Assembly: GCF_002846575.1 (NCBI RefSeq)
Contig: NZ_PJND01000009.1
Span: 1 to 64,000, forward strand
DNA: 64,000 nucleotides
Source: Flavobacterium lindanitolerans
GTDB lineage: Bacteria; Bacteroidota; Bacteroidia; Flavobacteriales; Flavobacteriaceae
Reading direction: 5' to 3'
The notes under the pieces: generated by a model
Seen by the model: only the letters and a program-made list of their open reading frames with translations
The model's database searches: none
What the model was told of the DNA's origin: nothing
Program-made: the position numbers and the translations under genes
Shown here: in pieces, positions 45,375 to 55,446 of the stretch
Position numbering within the stretch: the stretch's first letter is position 1
How the letters are laid out: the number at the start of each line of letters is the position of its first letter

Positions 45375-46136
45375 ATGTCGATACTATCAGAAAACCTACG
45401 CTATTTGCGCGCGCAGCGGGGATTATCTCAGCAGCGTGTCGCTGACGATCTTATCCTTACGCGGGCCAGATATTCCAAGTACGAGGAGGCTGCGGCCGAG
45501 CCGCCGCTTGAAGTGCTGTTGCGGATATCGCGCTATTTCCAGATCAGCATCGACCTTATATTGTCCTTGGACGTGCGGAAGGTCCCGACAGGCGATCTAC
45601 TGAAACTTGAAAATAACAGGTTGCTTCTTCCTATCAAGGTCGATGGCGGGGGCGAGAACTATATCGAAGTGGTCACGCAAAAAGTCAAGGCAGGCTACCT
45701 TGAAGGCTATGCCGATCCCGAATATATAGAAGGCTTAGAACATATCTCACTACCGTTTTTGAGACATGGAAAGTTCAGGGCATTTCCAATAAGCGGAGAT
45801 TCGATGCCGCCACATAGAGATGGTTCTCTCATTGTGGGGCAGTATTTGGAGAGCTTGAATGAGATAACAGAAAGCAAGTCATATATACTGCTGACCCGAA
45901 ATGAGGGTATTGTTTATAAGAGAATAAAAAGGGACGGGGAAGGGAGGTTGGTACTCTATTCAGATAATGACTTTTATAAGCCTTATCCTATAAACCCCGA
46001 GGATATCATCGAGGTCTGGAGCTACGCCGCAAGCATCACTACCCATGAATTTGAGCCTGAGGACTTAAGCCCACAAAAAATCAGAGAAATGTTTGAGCAA
46101 ATAAGGAATGAGATTATCGAGATCAGAAAAAAATAA
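45375..46136 (+). CDS. XRE-S24 repressor (CI/LexA-like)
   Basis: The ATG giving MSILSENLRYLRAQRG is the start; the frame is open further upstream, but that part lies over the divergent promoter and polymerase fragment. The 253-residue protein has an N-terminal HTH (LSQQRVADDLILTRARYSKYE) and a C-terminal S24/LexA domain with catalytic serine in FPISGDSMPP and lysine in GIVYKRIKRD. Such repressors cleave themselves when RecA is activated by DNA damage. The last 30 residues are charged helix. Target: probably its own promoter and the lost polymerase cassette. Confidence 0.9.
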   Translation: MSILSENLRYLRAQRGLSQQRVADDLILTRARYSKYEEAAAEPPLEVLLRISRYFQISIDLILSLDVRKVPTGDLLKLENNRLLLPIKVDGGGENYIEVVTQKVKAGYLEGYADPEYIEGLEHISLPFLRHGKFRAFPISGDSMPPHRDGSLIVGQYLESLNEITESKSYILLTRNEGIVYKRIKRDGEGRLVLYSDNDFYKPYPINPEDIIEVWSYAASITTHEFEPEDLSPQKIREMFEQIRNEIIEIRKK

Positions 46137-46160
46137 AACCGGATATAACAGAAAAGAAAA

Positions 46161-46177
46161 GGGTGTATTATACACCC
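46161..46177. terminator. Weak terminator hairpin
   Basis: GGGTGTA-TTA-TACACCC lies between the converging repressor and immunity genes, without a strong T tract. Confidence 0.4.
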
Positions 46178-46208
46178 TCTTCCAATCAATATGCCTCGCA
46201 ACCTGCTG

Positions 46209-46700
46209 TCATAATTCTTCTATCAGATTGGTAATCTGAACCACATTAGTATATAGCAGGTCATCGAAAACCGGGTTCCAGTCTGTAAGCTTGTAATGTG
46301 CTTGAAAAACCGTTTCCAGTCTTACAGGTGCTACGTAACTACGATAGGAAAGATAGTCCTCTTCAGCTCTAGTAGCTTTTCTGATTTGTTTCTCAAAAAA
46401 ATCTTCGATGTAAACCGGACCAGTTCCAACTTTGTAATATGGCAATTTTATGTCCTTGAGATTCGACTTCTCGTTGCCGATAATAATCCAGTGTTTATGA
46501 TGTAGCTTAGCATCGAAGGTATTGGCGAACAATAATATATCATCCTCTATTAGGTCTTTTATGTCGGGGCGTGATTTATATAGTCCCTTGAAGATAATTA
46601 CAGAAATAGCGTTCTTTTTAAATTTACTTACTATCTGCCCATATCCTGTATTCTTTTCGTTTACCTGAAACTCGAATATATCTCCTTCCTTTAAATTCAT
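46209..46700 (-). CDS. Imm26-like immunity protein
   Basis: The 163-residue protein begins MNLKEGDIFEFQVNEKNTG followed by a small beta-rich domain (GYGQIVSKFKKNAISVIIF, KHWIIIGNEKSNLKDIKLPY), resembling the Imm26 family of polymorphic toxin immunity proteins. It has no signal peptide and starts 3 bp after the Rhs toxin gene, the classic place for the cognate antidote. It should bind the toxin tip inside the producer. The family call is by pattern and position, not search. Confidence 0.7.
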   Translation of the reverse strand: MNLKEGDIFEFQVNEKNTGYGQIVSKFKKNAISVIIFKGLYKSRPDIKDLIEDDILLFANTFDAKLHHKHWIIIGNEKSNLKDIKLPYYKVGTGPVYIEDFFEKQIRKATRAEEDYLSYRSYVAPVRLETVFQAHYKLTDWNPVFDDLLYTNVVQITNLIEEL

Positions 46701-46703
46701 CGG

Positions 46704-49700
46704 TTAATTTTTTTGTTTAATTACATTTTTCTTATTTGATGCACCCCCCGTCGGATTTGATTTGTTCGTTGGACCACCCAACTTTTCAAGCGCTTTCTGT
46801 TCCTTCACATCCAGCGATGTCGGAAAATTACCTTTTGTATTGCCTCTATCAATTATCTTAAATTCAAAATCTGCATTCGGATGGGCTCTTGCATGCTCAG
46901 CCTGACGAGCAAGATAGCGTGCCTCATTTTTTGCCTGTCCGACATACGGTTTTATCTTTCCTGTCAAATCAGTCCTTAAATATACTACTCCTTCTGCGTT
47001 AATCCTAGGTCTGAAGGCTAGTACTCCAGCAGCTCCAAGCACTCTCTGTGGATCTGTCCATTGGCTCAATGCTTCAGAATATGACATCGCCAACGCATTC
47101 TTCATGGTTGGGTTTTGTAAGTAGTCAATCGCATTTTGCCTTGACCACTGCGTTGTAAAGGCATCAAGCAGAGAATGCAGCTTATTTACTGTCTCTATGC
47201 CTAAAAACTCAGACTTGAAATGATCGTTCCACTCTTGGGAATTATAAAGAACCGGTGCTGTATATCTTACTAACGACTTGAATTTTTTAAGCTCTGAATC
47301 GGGAACCGTAATAATATCCTCGCTACCATCATCAGTTTCCAATATCAAATTGCCTTTGGTGTCAATGTACTTTGTTGCCCAAGTCTGCCCTGTTAGCCCT
47401 GTCGGATCTAAATAAGCTATTGGGTTGTTATGAGCATATTGAAAAGGTGTTTCGTCATCAGAAATTTCCGCTAGCGGGTCTATGGTTGTCCATCTTCCGA
47501 TGGCAGGGTCATAATTCCTAGCTCCATAATCATAAAGATTGAGGCCTATTTCATCCTGAAACTCTTTCTCATTGTATTTAAACTGGTATGCCTTCCTGTA
47601 ACCAGGAGGCAATGGAGAAATTCCCAATGGGTATTGAACTCCAAATTCATTTAAAACATACTCATATCGGTCAGAATTATATTTTTCATGTTTGGCTCCG
47701 AAAGGATAATAATGATTCTCTTCCAAGATCACTAACTTGCCTTCCTTGTCATCCATTCCGTAGCTCAATCTAACGTTGCCCAAATGGTCAGTGTAATTGA
47801 ACACATACGCAAAGCGGGTTTTTATGGCTTGTACATACCCCTCGGTGGTTTGAAAAAAGTCAAGTATTCCAGAACTATATTGGAATCCGGAAAGGTATTC
47901 AGTCTCTGTAACGACCGTACCCTCGGTTACTGTTTTTTTAAGCTTTTCACCAGATGCGTTGTAAAGGTAGTTTATTTTTCCTCCAGCCCTAAAATTAATT
48001 TCCAGGGGTAGATCCATATGGTTATAGGAGATAGACAAAATGCCTTTATTTTCATCCTTGATTATATTTCCTCTATTATCGTAAAGATATTCTTCCTCCA
48101 TATCTGCACCATCCCTGAAACCTGCAGGATGGTTTGTATTGTCTTTTACGCTTTTAAGCCTTCCGTGCGTATCATAGGCGTAGTCCAGTGCATCTATCTC
48201 AATGGAAAAACTATCGTAATCTAAGTCGCCGAAACGGTTTATATGCATTATGTTTCCATTTTTGTCGTAGTCCATAAATTCATTGTATGAATTCGATGCC
48301 CTACCATTTTTAAAGTAGAATGCACTTCTGAGTCTGTTTAACGGATCATAATAGTATGCGTAATCTCTTTTCTTGTAATCACTTCTTGATATCCAAGAAG
48401 ATTGCGATATATTGCCATTGAAAAGCGGTGGAAGGTTACTATCAGGACTATCGCCAACCTCCCAATAATTAAGTTTAAAGGCAAAAAGGTCTTTGTTTGC
48501 GATTATCTCGTCCTCGAAATTATTTATCGAATTTATCTCCGTCAGCCAACCACGAATATTATAGGAGAAGTCAATTTTCTGTAATGGCCAGTTTCCATCA
48601 AGGTCCGTACCACCTACTTTTTTGGAGATTAGTTGTCCAAGTTCGTCATAGGCATTTAGACTAAGCAACTGCTCTGGATTCTGCCCTAGAATCTCATGAG
48701 TATGCAATAATAATCTGCCTTGGGCAGTGTATTTATACTTGTCGTATATCTTAATTTCTCCTTTTGCACCTAATCTGCTGTGAGCTGTCAATGTATGTAT
48801 AGGCTTTCCCGAAAAATCAAATCTGCTGTCAGTCTTAGTATAGCCCCCTAAATAGTTGGTAATATACTTTCTGATCTCCCTTTCCTTATAATCATAGAGA
48901 ATATATAAAAGCTCTCCTGTATAATTACTGGAACTCTGTAACGCACGACTCCATGTTCCTGTTGTGAGGCCATTTGGTTTTCTTACGAGATTGAAATAAA
49001 CTTCCTGTCCTTCGACGGACCCAAAATCGATAGGAAAACCACCATAAGAATAATCGTCATAGTAGTTGATTGATAGTATATGGTAGCCTGAAGTTGGGAA
49101 AGCCTGATTAGTATACCGTACTGGAATACCATTTATATTTGAGTCTGAAGCAGACCTACTTTCATTAAAATATGTAGTTTCTGCATTCAGTTGCATCTGT
49201 AGGTTCTGTCGTGTTGTGCTATTAATTTCGGTTCCAATAGGCATCCATCCTGTGAGTATCTGTCTGTCAAAAGCATCAAACTTTGTAATATGCCATCCCA
49301 CGGAGCTTAAATCACTAAAGGGAGATGCCGTGGGGCCCATGGCGATAGCTCTATCAAGTTTGTCATATACTATATATTCCCATTGCCTACCAGGTACTTT
49401 TTTTTCTACGAGTCTAAATTTCGCATCATATTTGTATTGGTAACACAGATCTGAAACTATGTTTTGATTTATGACTGTGGTATAAACAGTTTCACCGCTA
49501 CCAAAAGCAGACGTATCCAAGGGGGCCGAAACAGAATGGTTCAGAGTGGTAAAATTTCCTGCATTTGGGTAGTTGTCAATAAATTTTAATTGGTTATTCT
49601 GTACGTATACTGTATATCTTGCAAAACCGGCAATTAGCGTTCCAATGGTCATATCGGGAATTGGTTGGCTCGCATTTATTGTAATACTCTTTGAAACATC

Positions 49701-50630
49701 TATTTGTGTAGCGGAAAAACTACCTGCAAAACTTACTGTTATTGAATTATTATTAATGCTAATACCGCCGTCGCCACCACCGTTATAGCTTAACAAGATG
49801 TTTCCGAGACCGACGCGTTGGTAATAACTGTATGGAAGTTGAGATGATGATGTTGTAGCTACTGTCTCCGAAGCTGCTGGCGGGATAACAAAGGCAAGGT
49901 CTCCACTTGTATTGTACACGTAGTAGGTATCCAGGATGGATGTTTCACTTTTGTAAGTTCTTTTTAATAGCACCCTATCTAAACCATCCTTGAATTCTTC
50001 GGCAGTGTTGCGTTTTCCCGATGTCCAGTTTTCGTCCTTGGTGATTGTCTTATAGAGTTTTCCTGCTGGACAGTAACCCCTTGAGGCTAATATACCAGCA
50101 TCTACATAGAAATCCTGTACTTTGTCGTCAGTGGAATTTACGTCATACACATACTTTAGTGTCCTATCGTTGTCATTATTTTCGTTACCGGCCCAAGGCG
50201 CGCCGGGAGCAGCTTGTTTGAGTACTCTATCCAGTGGACTTTTGTCAAAGAAAATCTTGGTATAGGGGTTAGAATTCCCTGTATATAGTGGATAGTTGAG
50301 AGTATTTACTTCCGCATCAACGTCAAATAACATGTCTTGGCTACCTTTTTCGTACGGAAGGTATTGTCGATCTTCTCTTCCTAGAATATCGTAGGTCATA
50401 TGAATGCCAAGGTCCTTTCCAGAACCAGACTGCTTATGGGCTATTTTCTGTATAGGACGCCCCAGACCGTCATAGTATGTGATATCAACTTTTACTTGTT
50501 CAGGATCATTATCTGGTAGTGAAACGGAGGATTCAACCTTATAGGTTTTCGCTTTCACATAGTTTTGGTCATGACTCTGTGCTGATAATATATAGGGTAT
50601 CAGGAGAAATATCTTATATATGTTTTTCAT
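46704..50630 (-). CDS. Rhs polymorphic toxin with a GIY-YIG-like nuclease tip
   Basis: The 1308-residue protein has a short signal peptide (IFLLIPYILSAQS), a DUF6443-type front (VDITYYDGLGRPIQKIAHKQ), long YD/Rhs repeats, and the Rhs core, GLNLYDYGARNYDPAIGRW to NNPIAYLDPTGL (about residues 1020-1079). The variable tip (1080-1308) ends in a domain with VVYLRTDLTGKIKPYVG, R and H in EARYLARQAEH, a glutamate in DVKEQKALEKLGG and a final asparagine-rich segment. That order (VVY, YVG, R, H, E, N) fits a GIY-YIG nuclease. The toxin would cut DNA of rival cells. The gene is third of four in its operon. Confidence 0.85.
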   Translation of the reverse strand: MKNIYKIFLLIPYILSAQSHDQNYVKAKTYKVESSVSLPDNDPEQVKVDITYYDGLGRPIQKIAHKQSGSGKDLGIHMTYDILGREDRQYLPYEKGSQDMLFDVDAEVNTLNYPLYTGNSNPYTKIFFDKSPLDRVLKQAAPGAPWAGNENNDNDRTLKYVYDVNSTDDKVQDFYVDAGILASRGYCPAGKLYKTITKDENWTSGKRNTAEEFKDGLDRVLLKRTYKSETSILDTYYVYNTSGDLAFVIPPAASETVATTSSSQLPYSYYQRVGLGNILLSYNGGGDGGISINNNSITVSFAGSFSATQIDVSKSITINASQPIPDMTIGTLIAGFARYTVYVQNNQLKFIDNYPNAGNFTTLNHSVSAPLDTSAFGSGETVYTTVINQNIVSDLCYQYKYDAKFRLVEKKVPGRQWEYIVYDKLDRAIAMGPTASPFSDLSSVGWHITKFDAFDRQILTGWMPIGTEINSTTRQNLQMQLNAETTYFNESRSASDSNINGIPVRYTNQAFPTSGYHILSINYYDDYSYGGFPIDFGSVEGQEVYFNLVRKPNGLTTGTWSRALQSSSNYTGELLYILYDYKEREIRKYITNYLGGYTKTDSRFDFSGKPIHTLTAHSRLGAKGEIKIYDKYKYTAQGRLLLHTHEILGQNPEQLLSLNAYDELGQLISKKVGGTDLDGNWPLQKIDFSYNIRGWLTEINSINNFEDEIIANKDLFAFKLNYWEVGDSPDSNLPPLFNGNISQSSWISRSDYKKRDYAYYYDPLNRLRSAFYFKNGRASNSYNEFMDYDKNGNIMHINRFGDLDYDSFSIEIDALDYAYDTHGRLKSVKDNTNHPAGFRDGADMEEEYLYDNRGNIIKDENKGILSISYNHMDLPLEINFRAGGKINYLYNASGEKLKKTVTEGTVVTETEYLSGFQYSSGILDFFQTTEGYVQAIKTRFAYVFNYTDHLGNVRLSYGMDDKEGKLVILEENHYYPFGAKHEKYNSDRYEYVLNEFGVQYPLGISPLPPGYRKAYQFKYNEKEFQDEIGLNLYDYGARNYDPAIGRWTTIDPLAEISDDETPFQYAHNNPIAYLDPTGLTGQTWATKYIDTKGNLILETDDGSEDIITVPDSELKKFKSLVRYTAPVLYNSQEWNDHFKSEFLGIETVNKLHSLLDAFTTQWSRQNAIDYLQNPTMKNALAMSYSEALSQWTDPQRVLGAAGVLAFRPRINAEGVVYLRTDLTGKIKPYVGQAKNEARYLARQAEHARAHPNADFEFKIIDRGNTKGNFPTSLDVKEQKALEKLGGPTNKSNPTGGASNKKNVIKQKN

Positions 50631-50644
50631 AATCTTTTTATTAA

Positions 50645-53600
50645 TTAAGGTCTAAAATGGTATTCATATTCGGCCAATAATTTTTCTCTTTCATCCCTAA
50701 CGGAAATCAATCGGCCTGCGTCGTCATATTTATAATATGCTGTATTCCCTTTGGCATCCGTGATACTACTTAAGCCGATTCCTTGTATATGAGTATAACT
50801 GGTAACCATGGCCGATGGAAGAGAGCTTCTTAGATTGTCCAAAGCAGCGGCGAGCATCGTCTCCGTTCCAGTATCTGAGATGTTCTGTAAATTTGATATA
50901 AGTGGCGCTATTTGGCTATATTCCACTTTGTCTATTTTTGCGATTGGTAATGTGCCGCCATATCCCCAGATCACACATGACCTCAATCCATTTTCGATAT
51001 GGAATTCTGCTAAATTCCCCTTATCATCATACCTGTCATAAATCACCTTTTTCCTATGTTCAGGAGCCGTACTTCCGCTGGGCCTTACCTCCACAGACGT
51101 TGGTAGTATCATGCCCATTGATTCCTGATAGCTGTAAACTTGCTGATTCATTTGCCCATTTTTTGTAACGGACTTAACAAGTGGTAAAGTCAGCCAGTTT
51201 CTTGAGGTACTTGTTGGAGTGTTATAATAAACTGTATTCTGAAGACTTATCAGAGTCCCAAATTGATCCCTTATTTCAAGTGATGTTGGCAGATTATAAT
51301 TATTATAACCATAGCTTGCGGTCGTCCATCTAGATCCAGATGGGAAATACTCCGTAGTTTTTTCGGAAGAAAGAAGGCTCTGCTTCGCGTAAATGGCATA
51401 ATAGCCGACCAGATGCTGCGGCTTATAATATGGAACGCATCCGCCACCAGCACAGTCAAATCCAAAGAGATTTCTAAAACCAACAATCGTATTGCCATAG
51501 TAGATATTTGATTTTTTTGTCGTATAAGTGTATTCTGTTCTTACAAGAGGTGATTGAGATCCAGCTGTATAGATTTCCTTACCCAATAACTTGCCGTTTT
51601 CTATAGAGTTTATGTCCATTAAGGAAGGCATTTCGATGTCGATTTTGTAGTCATGTTGTTGGAGAGACCTCTCGTCCCTGTTATTGGCGAAGCTAAACAC
51701 CGTTCTGCCATTTCCCTCCTGTGATTCATGCGACATCGTTACAGTAGAATATCCTATGGCGTTATAGGAGCCAAGAAGGGCCGGACGCTGGTAATTGGTA
51801 TTGTTGAATTCGTCAACCACGAAGTTAGAGCCTTGGTAGGTATCATTAGTGAAGGGGCCACCACCTGGCACAAAAGAATAGGTGGTAGCGGTATAGTGTT
51901 TTAGTATTTCAAATGGAACTATTGATATACCTCCTGAATATGTATAATTTGTTTTGCGTTGCACTATATTATTATCGGAGAGGATGATGCTGCGCACTCT
52001 TAATCCGTTGCCCCGTACGAAATCGCCGACAATATTTCCGGCATTCGGGATGGCAGTCTCAAACACCGCCCGTTGGTATTCATTCAGTTCGTAATCATAT
52101 TCGACCTTTCCTCCAGTTGGGTATTGTATTGTTTTCAGTACAGATGCTTTAGCGAAATTTAGGTACGCTGATTTATCGTTACCATTGTCACCGAAAGCGG
52201 GATAGCCGACAGCTGTTGGATTAGGTGCAAGTGAGGTGTTTGTCGTCCTTCCATTGTAGAAGCCCCAAAAGTCTACTGCCGTAGATGTCTTTCTAGGAAG
52301 GTTGGTCTGCTCATAGCTAAAAAGATATGGGCTGCTGCCGATTTCCTGTAAAGAAGTTAATTTTAATCTATATGAATTATGGACTGGGTTGTAGTTCGGA
52401 TTGTTTGGAGTTGGTGTCATAAAGACATTTCCATTCTCGGTTGCAATAAAATAATCATAGGAGAACCGAAAATCTTTGAGTATTATATTCTTTAAATTTT
52501 TTATGACAACTTTATCTAATTTCTTGTCATTTATCCTGTCCAAGCGATCGGAATATTCAAATGATATGGTTTCGTTTGGAGTAAAAATTCCGGTTACATA
52601 TATCATTCGTTCGCTCATGATACTGCTTGTCAATGGATATGATGTCAAATCTCCGCCCTGAAATGAAGAGGTGCTAAGATTCCCGTAGCGGCGCCCCTGT
52701 CCCGCATAAAAGTTCCATGGACTTACTTGGGATATCCTACGCAATTTTTGATTATACGAACCTGTCTTTGTAATTCCGTAATCTGTATATTCAAATAGGA
52801 TTTCCTTGTTTTTAGTCGTAATGATCTTTATTAGACTCCATGTATTGGTGTAGCTGTTTCCGCTCGACTGAAGGAAATCAGGTGTGATATCGTCTGTACG
52901 TGTTGAGGTGTTGTCCTGACGCATTTTTCCAAATATATATTGGTTTCCATCAGGCGTGGTAATTTTCCAGCCGATGGGGGTTGGACTAGCGTTATCAACG
53001 ATCTGTTCCACGTTGTAGCCTTTATTATCGAGCACTTCTATGGTCCCATTAGTCGTATCGAATCTTTTGATAAACTTGAGTGAATGGCCCAGGAATGCCA
53101 CCCTGAAGATGTCGGGTTCACTATCTATATAAGGATCGTTGACGTCCCAATCCTGCGTTTGACAGAAGGATCTTCCTTCAATAGGATAACCATTTGTTGC
53201 GATAAAAATAGAGTTCGAGACAGAAGGGGGTGTGGTTACAAAACTAGGTTCAGGTGTACAGTTGGTCCCGTTTGGTAGGCTTTGGCAGATTGATGGAGAA
53301 AGGTTGCTACAATTCATCGGCCATTCGTAGATTACAGGATTGACAGCTTTCTGGTATTTTAATAGTTTTCTAGTATATTGAACAGTAGAAAGGTCATCCT
53401 TATCATTGATTGTCTGCATGATCTGACCAAAGTTCATATTCCATCCAAGACCGACATTGCTGGACTCCTCACTTACCCTAAATCCCCCGGCATGATAGGT
53501 CAGCGCTATGGGAAGTATAACTTCGTCCACTTGAATATTATACATTGGTATGCTTATTGGCGGAACGCCAGTGTATTCACCAACTGGGATCTGGTCGTAT

Positions 53601-53713
53601 TTTGTAAATTCGAAGGACTTTGAAGGTTCCGGCGCTTTGAAAGAGGGAAGATCCTGTGCGCTCATAATACCAGCATTAGCCAGAAATATGATAATTTGAA
53701 GTACTTTTTTCAT
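50645..53713 (-). CDS. Rhs/YD-repeat protein without toxin tip
   Basis: The 1022-residue protein has a signal peptide (IIFLANAGIMSAQD), an SpvB/TcB-like front (YTGVPPISIPMYNIQVDEVI, LTYHAGGFRVSEESSNVGLG), many beta-strand repeats and two clear YD repeats at its end (YYKYDDAGRLISVRDE). There is no Rhs core, no variable tip and no T9SS tail. It lies 14 bp before the Rhs toxin gene. It may form half of a two-piece cocoon, as TcB and TcC do, that encloses the toxin tip. That role is inferred from gene order and architecture. Confidence 0.82.
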   Translation of the reverse strand: MKKVLQIIIFLANAGIMSAQDLPSFKAPEPSKSFEFTKYDQIPVGEYTGVPPISIPMYNIQVDEVILPIALTYHAGGFRVSEESSNVGLGWNMNFGQIMQTINDKDDLSTVQYTRKLLKYQKAVNPVIYEWPMNCSNLSPSICQSLPNGTNCTPEPSFVTTPPSVSNSIFIATNGYPIEGRSFCQTQDWDVNDPYIDSEPDIFRVAFLGHSLKFIKRFDTTNGTIEVLDNKGYNVEQIVDNASPTPIGWKITTPDGNQYIFGKMRQDNTSTRTDDITPDFLQSSGNSYTNTWSLIKIITTKNKEILFEYTDYGITKTGSYNQKLRRISQVSPWNFYAGQGRRYGNLSTSSFQGGDLTSYPLTSSIMSERMIYVTGIFTPNETISFEYSDRLDRINDKKLDKVVIKNLKNIILKDFRFSYDYFIATENGNVFMTPTPNNPNYNPVHNSYRLKLTSLQEIGSSPYLFSYEQTNLPRKTSTAVDFWGFYNGRTTNTSLAPNPTAVGYPAFGDNGNDKSAYLNFAKASVLKTIQYPTGGKVEYDYELNEYQRAVFETAIPNAGNIVGDFVRGNGLRVRSIILSDNNIVQRKTNYTYSGGISIVPFEILKHYTATTYSFVPGGGPFTNDTYQGSNFVVDEFNNTNYQRPALLGSYNAIGYSTVTMSHESQEGNGRTVFSFANNRDERSLQQHDYKIDIEMPSLMDINSIENGKLLGKEIYTAGSQSPLVRTEYTYTTKKSNIYYGNTIVGFRNLFGFDCAGGGCVPYYKPQHLVGYYAIYAKQSLLSSEKTTEYFPSGSRWTTASYGYNNYNLPTSLEIRDQFGTLISLQNTVYYNTPTSTSRNWLTLPLVKSVTKNGQMNQQVYSYQESMGMILPTSVEVRPSGSTAPEHRKKVIYDRYDDKGNLAEFHIENGLRSCVIWGYGGTLPIAKIDKVEYSQIAPLISNLQNISDTGTETMLAAALDNLRSSLPSAMVTSYTHIQGIGLSSITDAKGNTAYYKYDDAGRLISVRDEREKLLAEYEYHFRP

Positions 53714-53724
53714 AGATATGATGA

Positions 53725-55344
53725 TTAATTGTTCTTATTCACTGTCTTTGCAATCTTTACAGAATCTGACTGTATATTGGTCCGGATTTCTACAATGTAG
53801 ATACCTTCGGGGACGCCCCCTAGATCAACTGGAATGGTACGACCTGCAGTAAGTTCGAAATGTTGGAGCTGTCTGCCAGAGATATCGTATACTGTGGCTG
53901 TACCTTTTTCAAAATCATAGCCAAGTACCACATTTGAATAATGTAAGGTTGGATTGGGGAATGCCTCCAGTGATTTCCTTTTCTCTTCTTTCTTTTTCCT
54001 GTCTTTTAACTTAACAACCCAAAAATCATTTCTTCCCTGTATGGAACTCCTGTCACGTGACGCACCGCCACTCGAAGTCCCTGCGAGTAGATAACCACCA
54101 TCCCTTGTTTGAAAGGCCTTTCGAAGAATGTCCTCATTTGCACTTCCTACATTTTTTGTCCACTGTTCTTGGCCTAACTCGTCAGTCTTGATGACAAAGA
54201 AATCATTTATACCCTCACGATCTTTTTTCTTAATTACCGTCACTTCGCTTTTGCTGTGACCAGCCAGTAGAAGTGACCCATCGGCATTTTCTTCAATAGA
54301 TGTCAGGATATCAGTAGCACCGTTGTCGTATGATTTTTGCCATAGTATTGCTCCGGCAGTATCAATCTTTACCAGCCAGAAATCTGTGCCCTTACCATGC
54401 ACGCTGGTTTTATTGCCTCCCATGGAAGAATTTGAATATCCGGCTAAAATATAATTGCCATCTATTGTTTGCTGAACTGACTGTAGCTGATCATCTGCGT
54501 TGCCACCAAATGTTTTCTGCCACTCAAGAGTTCCAGAACTATCTAATTTAATTACCCAGTAATCGGATTCTCCGTAGTTTTTTTCCCTCTTATTTCCAGA
54601 TTCCGGCGAGTTGGAAGATCCACCGAGAAGATAACCTCCATCACTGGTTTGCAGGACGCTTCGCAGTTCATCTGAATATTGCCCGCCGTAAGTTTTCTGC
54701 CATTCGATTTTTCCGTCGCTATCGAGCTTTACGATAAAGTAGTCGAGGTTCCCCAAACACTTGTCTGTCTTTCCGAAGAGATCTTCGACTCCATTTTTTA
54801 GCGTGCTACTTTTTCCGGAACTTGAAGAACCACCGATAACGTATCCGCCGTCTATTGTCGGTACGATACACTGCAGGAGTTCCTGCCCAGAACCTCCAAT
54901 TGTACATTGCCACTGTTCTGCGCCTTTGGCATTCAGCTTAAGGATCCAAAAGTCTTCCAAACCGCGGCAAGAGTCTTTCTTATGAAGATCTTTCTCTGAG
55001 TCGGAAGTTCCAGCAAGTATGAATCCGCCATCGCGGGTAAGCCTGATACTCTGTAGCATATCGGCTCCCGATCCACCGAAGCTTTTCTGCCAATCCAAAT
55101 CGCCTTTCTCGTCCATTTTCCAAATGAAATAGTCCAAGTCACCATTGCCGTCGTCTGTCTTGTTGCCACTCTTGTTCGATAATGAGCTTCCGGCTAGGAT
55201 AAATCCATAATCAGGGGTGGGTTGCGCGTCGAAGAGATAATCCGAGTGTTTTCCTCCATAAGATTTTTCCCAGAGGATATCCTGTGCCTGCACGGGCGTG
55301 CAGAGCAGTGCCACAATTAGCACGAACAAAATTTTTGTTTGCAT
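53725..55344 (-). CDS. Secreted seven-bladed propeller protein with T9SS type A sorting tail
   Basis: The ATG giving MQTKILFVLIVALLCTPVQAQ (signal peptide) is chosen; 539 residues remain. Seven blades of about 60 residues repeat the pattern W-Q-K-x-Y/F-G-G, then D-G-G-Y/F-x-L-A-G-x-S-x-S, then D-F/Y-W-V-x-K-L. The end has the type A sorting domain, LEAFPNPTLHYSNVVLGY to YIVEIRTNI. Its gene starts the Rhs operon and is 11 bp before the first Rhs gene. It likely is the T9SS-exported surface partner or receptor of the Rhs proteins; this link is inferred. Confidence 0.85.
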   Translation of the reverse strand: MQTKILFVLIVALLCTPVQAQDILWEKSYGGKHSDYLFDAQPTPDYGFILAGSSLSNKSGNKTDDGNGDLDYFIWKMDEKGDLDWQKSFGGSGADMLQSIRLTRDGGFILAGTSDSEKDLHKKDSCRGLEDFWILKLNAKGAEQWQCTIGGSGQELLQCIVPTIDGGYVIGGSSSSGKSSTLKNGVEDLFGKTDKCLGNLDYFIVKLDSDGKIEWQKTYGGQYSDELRSVLQTSDGGYLLGGSSNSPESGNKREKNYGESDYWVIKLDSSGTLEWQKTFGGNADDQLQSVQQTIDGNYILAGYSNSSMGGNKTSVHGKGTDFWLVKIDTAGAILWQKSYDNGATDILTSIEENADGSLLLAGHSKSEVTVIKKKDREGINDFFVIKTDELGQEQWTKNVGSANEDILRKAFQTRDGGYLLAGTSSGGASRDRSSIQGRNDFWVVKLKDRKKKEEKRKSLEAFPNPTLHYSNVVLGYDFEKGTATVYDISGRQLQHFELTAGRTIPVDLGGVPEGIYIVEIRTNIQSDSVKIAKTVNKNN

Positions 55345-55446
55345 AGAAATCTGTTTTGTTGTTAAATAATTACTTATAACGGGCATAGGTATCCCAATCA
55401 GTTTTGGCTGCCATGTCATTGTTATAGTGAGGTTAGTGGGTTTCAA

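Noticed and set aside
53725..55446. A longer start for the propeller protein (34 extra residues)
   Set aside because: The extra part lacks signal features, whereas the internal ATG directly begins a good signal peptide.
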